NCBI GenBank assembly: GCA_963777285.1
Contig: CAVZPR010000002.1
Coordinates: 310,001 to 374,000, forward strand
Origin: JAFARE01 sp963777285
GTDB lineage: Bacteria > Chloroflexota > Dormibacteria > Aeolococcales > Aeolococcaceae
Reading direction: 5' to 3'
DNA length: 64,000 nucleotides
How positions within the stretch are numbered: position 1 is the first letter of the stretch; the number at the start of each line of letters is the position of its first letter. This document shows, piece by piece, positions 41,777 through 49,828 of the stretch. The position numbers were made by a program, and so were the translations under genes. Under the pieces are notes generated by a model. That model ran no database searches. It was not told where the DNA came from and saw nothing but the letters and a program-made list of their open reading frames with translations.

Positions 41777-41791
41777 GTTACGGCATGGTTA
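41777..41791 (-). promoter_or_regulatory. Candidate PHO box upstream of pstS
   Basis: Read on the minus strand, TAAC-N7-TAAC within TTAACCATGCCGTAACG. The same two half-sites with the same 11-bp period lie in the phoU-phoR divergent region (46325-46340). Eleven-bp direct repeats are the usual geometry of PhoP/PhoB-type response-regulator sites. It overlaps the thiE stop codon. Confidence 0.6.
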
Positions 41792-42469
41792 AGAGATGGG
41801 TGGCAGAAGCTCCAGCAGGGCGCGCGCTGCCGCAGCCGGATCGGACGCATCGACCACCGCACGCACGACGACGATGCGCGTGGCACCGGCCGCGAGGACG
41901 GCCGGCAGCGTCGTCGCGTCGATGCCGCCGATGGCGAACCAGGGTCGGGACGCTGGCTGCGAAGGCATGTGCCGGGCCGCGACTTCGAGCAGCGGCGTCC
42001 CCGTGGCGGCGCGGCCCGGCTTCGTCGGCGTCTCGTGCACCGGCCCGGCGCACACGTAGTCGGCCTCCGGCGGCACCGCGGCAAGCTGCTCCTCCGAGTG
42101 TGTCGACAGACCGATGAGCACGTGCTCGCCGACGATGGCGCGCGCCATCGCAGGCGGCAGGTCGTTCTGACCAAGGTGCACGCCGTCCGCCTGCAGCGCC
42201 ACAGCGACGTCGGGTCTGTCGTTGACGACGAAGAGCGCACCGTGCCGATCCGCCGCTTCCTTGAACGCCGACCCCCAGCGCAGCAGATCACCTGCTTCCG
42301 CGTGCTTCTCGCGCAGCTGGATGACGTCGGCGCCGGCGCCGAGCACCGCGTCGAGAAACGCCGCGAGGTCGCCCGCGCGCCGGCGCGCATCGCACACCAC
42401 GTACAGCCGCGCGTCGGCGAGGCGCGCGCGGCGCACGGCGCCCAGCGACAGCACCGAATCCACGGTCAC
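41789..42469 (-). CDS. thiE: Thiamine-phosphate synthase ThiE
   Basis: 226 residues, TIM barrel joining HMP pyrophosphate and the thiazole phosphate. Motifs: LYVVCDARRRAGD, ADVIQLREKHAEAGDLL (pyrophosphate-contacting Arg and Lys), FVVNDRPDVAVALQADGVHLGQNDLPP, IGLSTHS, DYVCAGPVHETPTKPGR and the phosphate loop WFAIGGIDATTL. GTG 42469 overlaps the thiG stop (GTGA). Last gene of the TPP-riboswitch operon. Confidence 0.95.
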   Translation of the reverse strand: MTVDSVLSLGAVRRARLADARLYVVCDARRRAGDLAAFLDAVLGAGADVIQLREKHAEAGDLLRWGSAFKEAADRHGALFVVNDRPDVAVALQADGVHLGQNDLPPAMARAIVGEHVLIGLSTHSEEQLAAVPPEADYVCAGPVHETPTKPGRAATGTPLLEVAARHMPSQPASRPWFAIGGIDATTLPAVLAAGATRIVVVRAVVDASDPAAAARALLELLPPIS

Positions 42470-43266
42470 GCGCCGCGCAGGTCGGCGAGGCCCTCGCGCG
42501 GCGTGGAGGGCTCGGCGTACAGGCGTTGCGGAATGCGCCCGGCGCGGTGCGCGAGGCGTCCCGCTTCAACCGCATGCGCCATCGCCTCCGCCATGAGCAC
42601 GGGATCTTCGGCGCGCGTGATGGCCGACGCCACCAGCACCGCGCTGCAGCCGATCTCCATGGCGACCGCGGCGTCGGAGGCCGTGCCCACGCCCGCGTCG
42701 AGCACCACGGGAACGCGCGCGGCCTCCACGATGATCCGCAGGTTGTAGGGATTGCGGATGCCGGCGCCGCTGCCGATGGGGGCGCCGAGCGGCATCACCG
42801 CGGCGCATCCGGCATCCTCCAGCCGCCGGGCGAGCACCGGGTCGTCGTTGGCATACGGCAGCACCACGAAGCCCTCGTCGACCAGCGTCTCCGCGGCGGT
42901 GATGAGCTCGACCGGTTCCGGAAGCAGCGTGCGCTCATCGGCGATGACCTCGAGCTTGATCCAGTTGGTCTGCAGCGCCTCGCGCGCCATGCGCGCCGTG
43001 GTGACCGCATCGCGCGCTGTGTAGCAGCCTGCGGTGTTGGGCAGCACTCGGGCGCCCACGCCCTCGATCACGGACAGCAGGGAACCACGCGCCGCCGGCT
43101 CGACACGACGCATGGCCACGGTCACGATCTCCGCGCGGGCCGCGCGCAGGGCTCGCTCCAGCACGTCGAGGCTGGGCGCACCGCCGGTGCCCATGAGAAG
43201 ACGCGATGAGAAGCGCTCCCCGGCGATGACCAGCGCGTCGCCGACCTCAACCGCCCTGGACTGCAT
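42466..43266 (-). CDS. thiG: Thiazole synthase ThiG
   Basis: 266 residues, TIM barrel forming the thiazole ring from DXP, dehydroglycine and ThiS thiocarboxylate. The catalytic Lys is in LQTNWIKLEVI. Other hallmarks are LLMGTGGAPSLDVL, LPNTAGCYTARDAV, PYANDDPVLARRLEDAGCAAVMPLGAPIGSG and VPVVLDAGVGTASDAAVAMEIG. ATG 43266 overlaps the end of thiS by 20 bp. It receives glycine-derived imine from the thiO product, whose gene is frameshifted here. Confidence 0.96.
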   Translation of the reverse strand: MQSRAVEVGDALVIAGERFSSRLLMGTGGAPSLDVLERALRAARAEIVTVAMRRVEPAARGSLLSVIEGVGARVLPNTAGCYTARDAVTTARMAREALQTNWIKLEVIADERTLLPEPVELITAAETLVDEGFVVLPYANDDPVLARRLEDAGCAAVMPLGAPIGSGAGIRNPYNLRIIVEAARVPVVLDAGVGTASDAAVAMEIGCSAVLVASAITRAEDPVLMAEAMAHAVEAGRLAHRAGRIPQRLYAEPSTPREGLADLRGA

Positions 43267-43450
43267 GCAGCACCTCGATCCGGTCGCCCGGCATCAGACG
43301 CGTCGCCTGCCATTCGCCGCGCAGCACCACGTCGCCGTTGCGGGCGACAGCAACTCCGCGCGCCGAAGGAAGGTTCATGTCGCGCACCAGGTCGACGACA
43401 GTGGCTCCATCAGGAAGCTCTCGCAGCTCGCCGTTGACCACGATGGTCAT
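43247..43450 (-). CDS. thiS: Sulfur-carrier protein ThiS
   Basis: 67 residues, ubiquitin-like: MTIVVNGELRELPDGATVVD at the start and the C-terminal AVQGG diglycine that is adenylated and thiocarboxylated to feed sulfur to ThiG. It overlaps both the upstream thiO stop (ATGA) and the start of thiG. The length is normal for the family. Confidence 0.95.
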   Translation of the reverse strand: MTIVVNGELRELPDGATVVDLVRDMNLPSARGVAVARNGDVVLRGEWQATRLMPGDRIEVLHAVQGG

Positions 43451-44566
43451 CCCACCACCTGTGGCACCGCCGCGAAGCGCGCCGGGGTGAAGGGTGCCAC
43501 CTCCTCCGGCACCGCGGTCTCGGTGAGCAGCGCCGTGATCGTGTCGGCGGTGATCGGCGCAAGCAGCACCCCGTTGCGATAATGACCCGCGGCGATCAGC
43601 AGCCCCCGCAGCTCGGTGCGGCCGACGACAGGTGCGTTGTCCGGCGTTCCGGGTCGCAGCCCTGCGGTTGCCGACGAAAGCGTCAGCTCGGCGACGTCCG
43701 GAACCAGTTCCGTGGCGTCGCGCAGCAGACGGTGCACTGCGCCGGCCGTCACCGACGTGTCGAAACCGCGCTCCTCCACGGTGGCGCCGACGACGTAGCG
43801 CCCATCACCGCGCGGCACGATGTAGACGTCGGCATCGCGCACGATGCGCGTGATCAGCGACGGCGTTCCCCTGAGACGCAGAACCTGGCCCTTGACCGGT
43901 CGTATCGGTGGTGCGACGCCCGCCGGCAATCCCGGCAGCTGCGACGTCCAAGCGCCCGCGGCCAGCACCGTCGCCGGCGCCCTGAGCACACCGCCCGACG
44001 CGAGCCGCACGCCCACGGCGCGGCCTGCCTCGACGAGCAGCGCCGCCCGGTCGCAGACGAAGCGCACGCCGCGCCGCGCTCCGGCGCGCATCAGCGACGC
44101 GGCGAGCCGGCGCGGATCCACCTGCGCGTCGCCCTCCGCCAGCACGCCGCCGCGGATCCCCGGTGCCAGCCCGGGCTCGAGCTGCCGGCACTCCCGCGAC
44201 GTGAGGCGCTGCACGTCCAAGCGGAGCGAGCTGCGGAAACGATGGTCGCGCTCCAGCGCCACGTTCTCGTCGGCGTCGCGGGCCACGAGCAGCATGCCGC
44301 AGCGTGTGTAGCCGGTGGATCCGCCCGCGTCCGCGTCCAGCGCAGCCACGAACGCGGGATACCGCTTCCACGAACTCGACGCCGAGGCGCAGCAGCGCCT
44401 GCTCGCCGTACGTCGCCTCGCCGACAGGCGCCAGCATGCCGGCCGCGACCCGCGACGCGCCCTTGCCGGGGTCGGGATCGACGAGCGTCACCGCCAGCCC
44501 GGCCCGCGCAGCGCGCCAGGCCACCGCCAGCCCGATGACGCCGCCCCCGACGACGACCACGTCCAC
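43447..44566 (-). pseudogene. thiO: Glycine oxidase thiO, interrupted by a single-base frameshift
   Basis: FAD-dependent glycine oxidase that supplies dehydroglycine to ThiG. The N-terminal FAD motif VDVVVVGGGVIGLAVAWRAA and ASRVAAGMLAPVGEATYGEQALLRLGVE are in one frame. The following WKRYPAFVAALDADAGGSTGYTR and the rest, to the ATGA overlap with thiS, are in another. Removing one base of the TT (44374-44373) restores a single open frame of normal length (about 373 residues). GTG 44566 with GGGAGGA before it is the likely start; an ATG at 44593 lies inside the riboswitch. Recent mutation or sequencing error cannot be told apart here. Confidence 0.85.
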
Positions 44567-44577
44567 AGCGATCCGTC

Positions 44578-44716
44578 CTCCCTTCGCCGGCATGATCCGG
44601 ATCAGGTGTCGCCCACGACGTCCACACCCGACCACTGCGGTCAGGTGCGGCCCGTGGGAGATTTGGCGGTCGACGGCACGCAGCCGTCCTCTCAGCCCGG
44701 TGGCCCGGACTCCCGC
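44578..44716 (-). ncRNA. TPP riboswitch (THI element)
   Basis: The minus strand carries both conserved TPP halves: GGGCTGAGAGGACGG near 44699-44685 (CUGAGA pyrimidine-sensor loop) and ACCTGATCCGGATCATG followed by CCGGCGAAGGGA at 44607-44579 (pyrophosphate-sensor helix). It ends ten bases before the thiO start, so it probably hides the ribosome-binding site GGGAGGA when thiamine pyrophosphate binds. It controls thiO-thiS-thiG-thiE. Confidence 0.95.
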
Positions 44717-44727
44717 TTGCCTCGAGT

Positions 44728-45464
<737 letters not shown>

Positions 45465-45465
<1 letters not shown>

Positions 45466-46136
45466 CAGCCGAGGTCCTCGATCTCGCCCGACTCCAGGAA
45501 CACCAGGTCCTCCGCGAGGTTCGTGACGCGGTCGGCGATGCGTTCGTAGTTCTGGCAGACGGTGATCAGCTTGGTTCCCTGGTACACGATGTCGGGATCC
45601 TCGCTCATCATCTGGATGAGCTCGTCGACCAGCCGGTGGTACAGGCGGTTCACGAGGTCATCACGCGCCGCGATGGCGCGCGCCTCGTCGCCGTCGTGCG
45701 AGACCAGCGCGCTGAGAATGTCGCGCACCTGGGTGGCGACCTGGCGCGACAGCTTGGGGATGTCGACGAAGTCGCCCAGCGGCGGAAGGTCGGCGAGGTC
45801 GCGTCCCACGCGCGCTATGTTCACGCAGTGATCCGCCATCCGCTCCAGCTCAGCCGCCATGTGCTGAAAGCCGAGAAGCTCGCGCAGCTCGCGTTCGCTT
45901 GGCGCCTGCCGCGCGATGGCGGCGAAACAGAGTTGGCGCGCGTCCGCCTGCATGGCGTTGACCGTCTCGTCGCCGCGGATCACCTCGTTGCTGGCTGCGA
46001 TGTCGCGCTCCAGGATCGCCTGGGTGGCGCGGTGGATCGCCTGATCGACCATCTCTCCCATGGCGATCGTGATCGCACGGATGCGCTCGAGGTTCTCCGC
46101 GAGCGTTTCGGCCGGCTGCGTGGGGAGGGCGTCCAT
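45465..46136 (-). CDS. PhoU, phosphate regulator (paralogue 2)
   Basis: 223 residues with two PhoU repeats: LAENLERIRAITIAMGEMVDQAI, FQHMAAELERMADHCVNIARV and the closing CQNYERIADRVTNLAEDLVFLESGEIEDLG, where E-R-x-A-D motifs bind metal. It ends in the same LG as the pst-linked PhoU. ATG 46136 is used; the open frame to 46310 lacks PhoU character. First gene of a phoU-phoP operon divergent from phoR, so it is likely the copy that communicates with the kinase. Confidence 0.9.
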
Positions 46137-46304
46137 GGAGGCTGGCGTGACGGCGACCGGCAGCCCGTGGCGGGCGGCCGCGGGCCGGCGCCGACCATCA
46201 TAGCCGTGACCCAACCTCACCACCCGCGGCCGCCCGGCACGCTGGTCGGCGGGACCGGCGCTCCCCTCGCCACTGCCCATGCCGTCATCGTGGCAAGCGC
46301 GGGT

Positions 46305-46310
46305 TGTCAA
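46305..46310 (-). promoter_or_regulatory. -35 element TTGACA of the phoU-phoP operon
   Basis: Minus-strand TTGACA is a perfect -35 hexamer, 14 bp downstream of the candidate PHO box, in the 46137-46375 divergent region. No clear -10 follows at 17 bp (TGACGG is poor), as in activator-dependent promoters. Confidence 0.4.
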
Positions 46311-46324
46311 GGAGCGGCGCGGCA

Positions 46325-46340
46325 GTTATCGACGCGTTAA
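46325..46340 (+). promoter_or_regulatory. Candidate PHO box between phoU-phoP and phoR
   Basis: GTTATCGACGCGTTAA holds two GTTA half-sites 11 bp apart (46325 and 46336). It aligns with the site upstream of pstS, also in the following purine-rich bases. It lies just upstream of where the -35 of phoR would be, a position suited to autoactivation by PhoP. Confidence 0.6.
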
Positions 46341-46363
46341 GGAGTGCGCGCGGAACCGCTGCC

Positions 46364-46369
46364 TATACT
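46364..46369 (+). promoter_or_regulatory. -10 element TATACT of phoR
   Basis: TATACT ends six bases before ATG 46376, so the mRNA would start at the start codon. The -35 position is occupied by GGAGTG, a poor match, immediately beside the candidate PHO box, consistent with activator dependence. Confidence 0.55.
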
Positions 46370-46375
46370 CCGGCC

Positions 46376-47419
46376 ATGGCGCGCGCGCCGGTGATGCCGT
46401 CGGTCTCCGTGCTCCGTGGTGTCGCCGGAATCCTGCTGGAGGGACTGATCGCGCTGGACAGCCAGGGCCGCGTGCTGGTCGCGTCGGACCGGGCACGCGA
46501 GATCCTCGGTGACGACGCGACGCGCGAGAGCATGGTGTTCGCCAGCGCGCATGTCGACTACCGGTTGCTGCGCCTCATCGGCGCGGCCGGCGCCTCCGGC
46601 GTGGTGGAGCAGCGCGAGATGACCATCAACGACCGCGAGCTGCGCGTCCGCGCCATGGCGCTCAACGACGACGACGTGGCGATGCTCGTCCTGCTTCGCG
46701 ACGAGACGCGGCTCAAGCACCTCGAGCGGGTGCGGCGCGACTTCGTCAGCAACGTCTCGCACGAGCTGCGCACGCCGGTGACCGCTGTGCAGCTGATGGC
46801 CGAGACGCTGGAGAACGGCGGCCTCGACGACCCTGCCGCGGCGTCGGACTTCGTGCACCGCATCGCGCTCGAGGCGACGCACATGGCGCAGATCGTCGAG
46901 GAGCTGCTCGAGCTCAGCACCATCGAGTACGGGCTGCGTCCCATCGCGCGCGACCGCGTCGACGTGCGGCAGCTGCTCACCACTGTGGACCGTCTCAGCC
47001 CGCTCGCCGAGGCCAAGGGCGTAGCCGTCAACTGCGCCGTGGCGCCCGGAACGCCCGACATCCTGGGCGACGAGTCGCGCCTTGGACAGGTGCTCCGCAA
47101 CCTGGTGCACAACGCCATCAAGTTCACCCCGTCGGGCGGACACATCGACGTCGTCGCCGAGCCTGGTGGTGCGGGCCGGGTGCTGCTGCGCTGCCGCGAC
47201 AGCGGCGTGGGCATTTCGCCGGCCGACGTGCAGCGCATCTTCGAGCGGTTCTGGAAGGCGGACAGCTCGCGACAGCGGGACGGCGAGGGCTCCGGGCTGG
47301 GGCTGGCGATCGTGCGCCACGTGGTGGAGGCGCACGGTGGCACCGTGTCCGTGGAGTCCGAGCCGCGTCACGGCACCGAGTTCACCGTCGACCTCCCCGC
47401 CTCGCCCGTCGCGGACTGA
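46376..47419 (+). CDS. phoR: Phosphate sensor histidine kinase PhoR, soluble form
   Basis: 347 residues. A PAS domain begins almost at once (GILLEGLIALDSQGRVLVAS), then the HisKA domain with phospho-His129 in VSNVSHELRTPV, and HATPase with N-box LVHNAIKFTPSGGHI, G1 DSGVGISPADV, F-box IFERFWKAD and G2 GSGLGLAIV. No membrane helix is present, whereas PhoR normally has one or two N-terminal helices. It must be recruited to the Pst complex by another protein, probably PhoU. Divergent from phoU-phoP with a shared candidate PHO box. Confidence 0.9.
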   Translation: MARAPVMPSVSVLRGVAGILLEGLIALDSQGRVLVASDRAREILGDDATRESMVFASAHVDYRLLRLIGAAGASGVVEQREMTINDRELRVRAMALNDDDVAMLVLLRDETRLKHLERVRRDFVSNVSHELRTPVTAVQLMAETLENGGLDDPAAASDFVHRIALEATHMAQIVEELLELSTIEYGLRPIARDRVDVRQLLTTVDRLSPLAEAKGVAVNCAVAPGTPDILGDESRLGQVLRNLVHNAIKFTPSGGHIDVVAEPGGAGRVLLRCRDSGVGISPADVQRIFERFWKADSSRQRDGEGSGLGLAIVRHVVEAHGGTVSVESEPRHGTEFTVDLPASPVAD

Positions 47420-47422
47420 AGC

Positions 47423-47923
47423 TCAGTCGGTGGAGGCGTCGAACCCGATGAAGCGGCCGCCGCTGAGGTCGACGCCGAGGTAGAGCTTCATCGCGCGGCT
47501 GAGCATGTCGGCCACGCCCGGGACCTCGAAGTCGTGCGCCAGCTCGGCCAGCGCGGCGCGCTGCGAGTGCAGCGCCGCGCGCACCACGGCGCAGCCTTCC
47601 TCGGTGATGCCGACACGGACCATGCGCCGGTCCGGTGCGCCGCGCGTGGTGTCCAGCAGCCCTCGCTCACCCAGCTCGTGAACCAGCAGCGACACGCGCG
47701 CTTCCGGGGTCTGCAGCAGCTCCGCGAGCTCACCTTGCACCAGCCCCTCCTCACCCGCGGAGCCCGCCTCGAGCAGCAGGTGATACTGCAGCGGCGACAG
47801 GTCGTGCTTGGCGAGGGCGCGGTTCATCAGCACCAGGGCCTGACGGAAGCCACGCCGGAACGTCGCGGCGAGGCGAATGTCGCCGAAGGAGTCGTCCTGG
47901 TAGAAGGCCTGCGAGATGCTCAT
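47423..47923 (-). CDS. MarR-family transcriptional regulator
   Basis: 166 residues. Winged helix typical of MarR: FRRGFRQALVLMNRALAKHDLSPLQYHLLLEAG, then VQGELAELLQTPEARVSLLVHELGERGLLDTTRGAPDRRMVRVGITEEG with the D-R-R wing. ATG 47923 has GGGAAG upstream and is chosen over ATG 47935. Convergent with phoR by only three bases. Ligand and targets unknown; no palindromic operator is obvious in its short upstream region. Confidence 0.88.
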   Translation of the reverse strand: MSISQAFYQDDSFGDIRLAATFRRGFRQALVLMNRALAKHDLSPLQYHLLLEAGSAGEEGLVQGELAELLQTPEARVSLLVHELGERGLLDTTRGAPDRRMVRVGITEEGCAVVRAALHSQRAALAELAHDFEVPGVADMLSRAMKLYLGVDLSGGRFIGFDASTD

Positions 47924-47964
47924 GACGCTTCCCAACGCGCGCTGCCCATGTCGCAGTGTACGTG

Positions 47965-48579
47965 CTAGGACAAGCCCTCGCGGCCCAGGGCCTGGAGCGC
48001 CTGCACGTATTTCGACGTCGCCGCCGGCTCACCTGCCCCGGCGGAGCGGAGCCGCTCGACGACAGCGTCGAGCCTGGCGTCATCCGGCGCGCCAATCACC
48101 TCGACCTCGACCTCATGGAAGCGGGCCACAGGGCGATCGCCGTCGAGCACCGTGACCCGGTCGTCGGCCACCTCGGCCCAGCGGCCGCCGCCGGCCACGA
48201 GATCCACGACGCGACGTTCCGTGCGCAGCCGCGCCGCGGGCGACAGCTCACCCGCGTCGACGTCTGAGGGCAGGCGTGCTCTCAGCTCCTCGGGCAGCGC
48301 CTCACCGCCGCCGGCGACCTCGAGCTCCTCACGCACCAACGCGGCACCGTCGCGACGGCTTCGCCCCTTCATGGTCCACGTTCCTTCGCGCCCGTCCGTG
48401 GTCCGGTGGCGCAGGCCGTGTCCCGAGTGCAGCAGGCGCAGGTCTGTGGTGTCCCAGTAGGTCGCCTCGAGCAGGTGCACGCCGCGATCCGCCGCATGCA
48501 CGCCGGGCGCCACTCCTTCCAGGTCGGGGAGGACGAAGTCCGTCGCCACCGCGAGCTTAACCTCGCGCTCGTCAGCCAA
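47965..48579 (-). CDS. CYTH-domain protein (triphosphate tunnel metalloenzyme)
   Basis: 204 residues. The signature E-x-E-x-K appears as EREVKLAV at the very start, followed by YWDTTDLRLLHSGHGLRHRT, WTMKGRSRRDGAALVREELE, RTERRVVDL and VARFHEVEVEVIG, the acidic and basic pairs that line the triphosphate tunnel. Family members hydrolyse tripolyphosphate or make cyclic nucleotides. TTG 48579 overlaps the serS stop by eight bases and places the E-x-E-x-K motif at the N-terminus as usual. A C-terminal CHAD domain is absent. Confidence 0.82.
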   Translation of the reverse strand: MADEREVKLAVATDFVLPDLEGVAPGVHAADRGVHLLEATYWDTTDLRLLHSGHGLRHRTTDGREGTWTMKGRSRRDGAALVREELEVAGGGEALPEELRARLPSDVDAGELSPAARLRTERRVVDLVAGGGRWAEVADDRVTVLDGDRPVARFHEVEVEVIGAPDDARLDAVVERLRSAGAGEPAATSKYVQALQALGREGLS

Positions 48580-49828
48580 CGAGGCGCTCCAGCCCACCCA
48601 TGTAGGGGCGCAGCGCCGCGGGGATCGCCACGGCGCCATCGCGGTCCTGATACGTCTCGACCAGCGCCGCGAACGTGCGTGGGATCGCCAGCCCGCTGCC
48701 GTTGAGCGTGTGCACGAAGCGCGGCCGCTCATCCTTCGGCGTGCGAAAGCGGATGTTGGCGCGGCGGGACTGGAAGTCTGCGAACACGGAGCACGAGGAA
48801 ACCTCGAGGAAGCGCTCGATGCCCGGCGACCACGCCTCGAGGTCGTATTTCTTCCACTGCGCGAACCCCAGGTCGCCGCTGCACATGAGCAGCACGCGGT
48901 AGGCGACGCCGAGCTTCTGCAGCACCGCCTCGGCGTGCTGCGTCAGCAGCTCGAGCTCGTCGAGCGAGCGCTCCGGCGTGGTGAACCGCACCATCTCCAC
49001 CTTGTCGAACTGGTGCAGGCGGATGTAGCCGCGCGTGTCCTTGCCCGCCGCGCCCGCCTCGCGCCGCCAGCACGGCGTGTGGCTGACCAGCGCGATGGGC
49101 AGCTGCGCGCCGTCGAGGATCTCGTCGCGAAACAGGTTGGTGAGCGGAACCTCCGCGGTGGGGATGAGGAACATGTCGTCGTCGCTGTGGTACGCGTCGT
49201 CCTCGAACTTGGGCAGCTGCGCCGCGCCCACCATGGCGTCGCGGCGCACCAGGTACGGCGGCATCACCTCGGTGTAGCCGTGCTCGCGGACCGCGACGTC
49301 GAGCATGAACGCGATCAGCGCACGCTGCAGACGAGCGCCGCCGCCGCGCAGCAGCGCGAATCGCGAGCCGCTCACCTTGGCCGCGCGCTCGAAGTCGAAT
49401 ATGCCCATCGCCTCCCCGATTTCGTAGTGGGTCCTCGGCTCGAACTCGAACCGGCGCGGGTCTCCCCAGCTGCGTACCACGACGTTGTCGTCGGCGTCGG
49501 CGCCATACGGCACGCTGTCGTGCGGAGGGTTGGGCACCTCGAGCAGCAGCGTTCCCAGCTTGGCGTCGAGCTGCTGCAGCTCCGCCTCCCCCTCCTGGAT
49601 GTGCCGCTTCACCGCGGCCAGCTCGGCGCGCTGCTCCTCTGTCGGAGCGCCGCGGATGTCGGCGCCCGCGGCGCGCTGCCGGGCACGCGACCTCTCGACG
49701 TCGGCGCGCAGGCGACGCGCCTCGCCGTCGACGGCCAGGATCTCGTCGAGGGGGACAGGCTCACCCTTGCGGCGCGCACCCTCGCGCACCCAGTCGGGCT
49801 TCTCCCGGATCTGCTGAAGCGACAGCAT
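48572..49828 (-). CDS. serS: Seryl-tRNA synthetase
   Basis: 418 residues, class II. N-terminal coiled-coil arm (about residues 30-100) that grips the long variable arm of tRNA-Ser; motif 2 in LVSHTPCWRREAGAAGKDTRGYIRLHQFDKVEMVRF; motif 3 in LNGSGLAIPRTFAALVETYQ. It charges both serine tRNAs in this window. ATG 49828 overlaps the lysS stop (TGATG). Length and motifs are normal. Confidence 0.97.
   Translation of the reverse strand: MLSLQQIREKPDWVREGARRKGEPVPLDEILAVDGEARRLRADVERSRARQRAAGADIRGAPTEEQRAELAAVKRHIQEGEAELQQLDAKLGTLLLEVPNPPHDSVPYGADADDNVVVRSWGDPRRFEFEPRTHYEIGEAMGIFDFERAAKVSGSRFALLRGGGARLQRALIAFMLDVAVREHGYTEVMPPYLVRRDAMVGAAQLPKFEDDAYHSDDDMFLIPTAEVPLTNLFRDEILDGAQLPIALVSHTPCWRREAGAAGKDTRGYIRLHQFDKVEMVRFTTPERSLDELELLTQHAEAVLQKLGVAYRVLLMCSGDLGFAQWKKYDLEAWSPGIERFLEVSSCSVFADFQSRRANIRFRTPKDERPRFVHTLNGSGLAIPRTFAALVETYQDRDGAVAIPAALRPYMGGLERLVG

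Noticed and set aside
44591..44593. ATG as thiO start
   Set aside because: Lies inside the conserved TPP riboswitch core (GGATCATGCC). GTG 44566 has GGGAGGA at the right distance.
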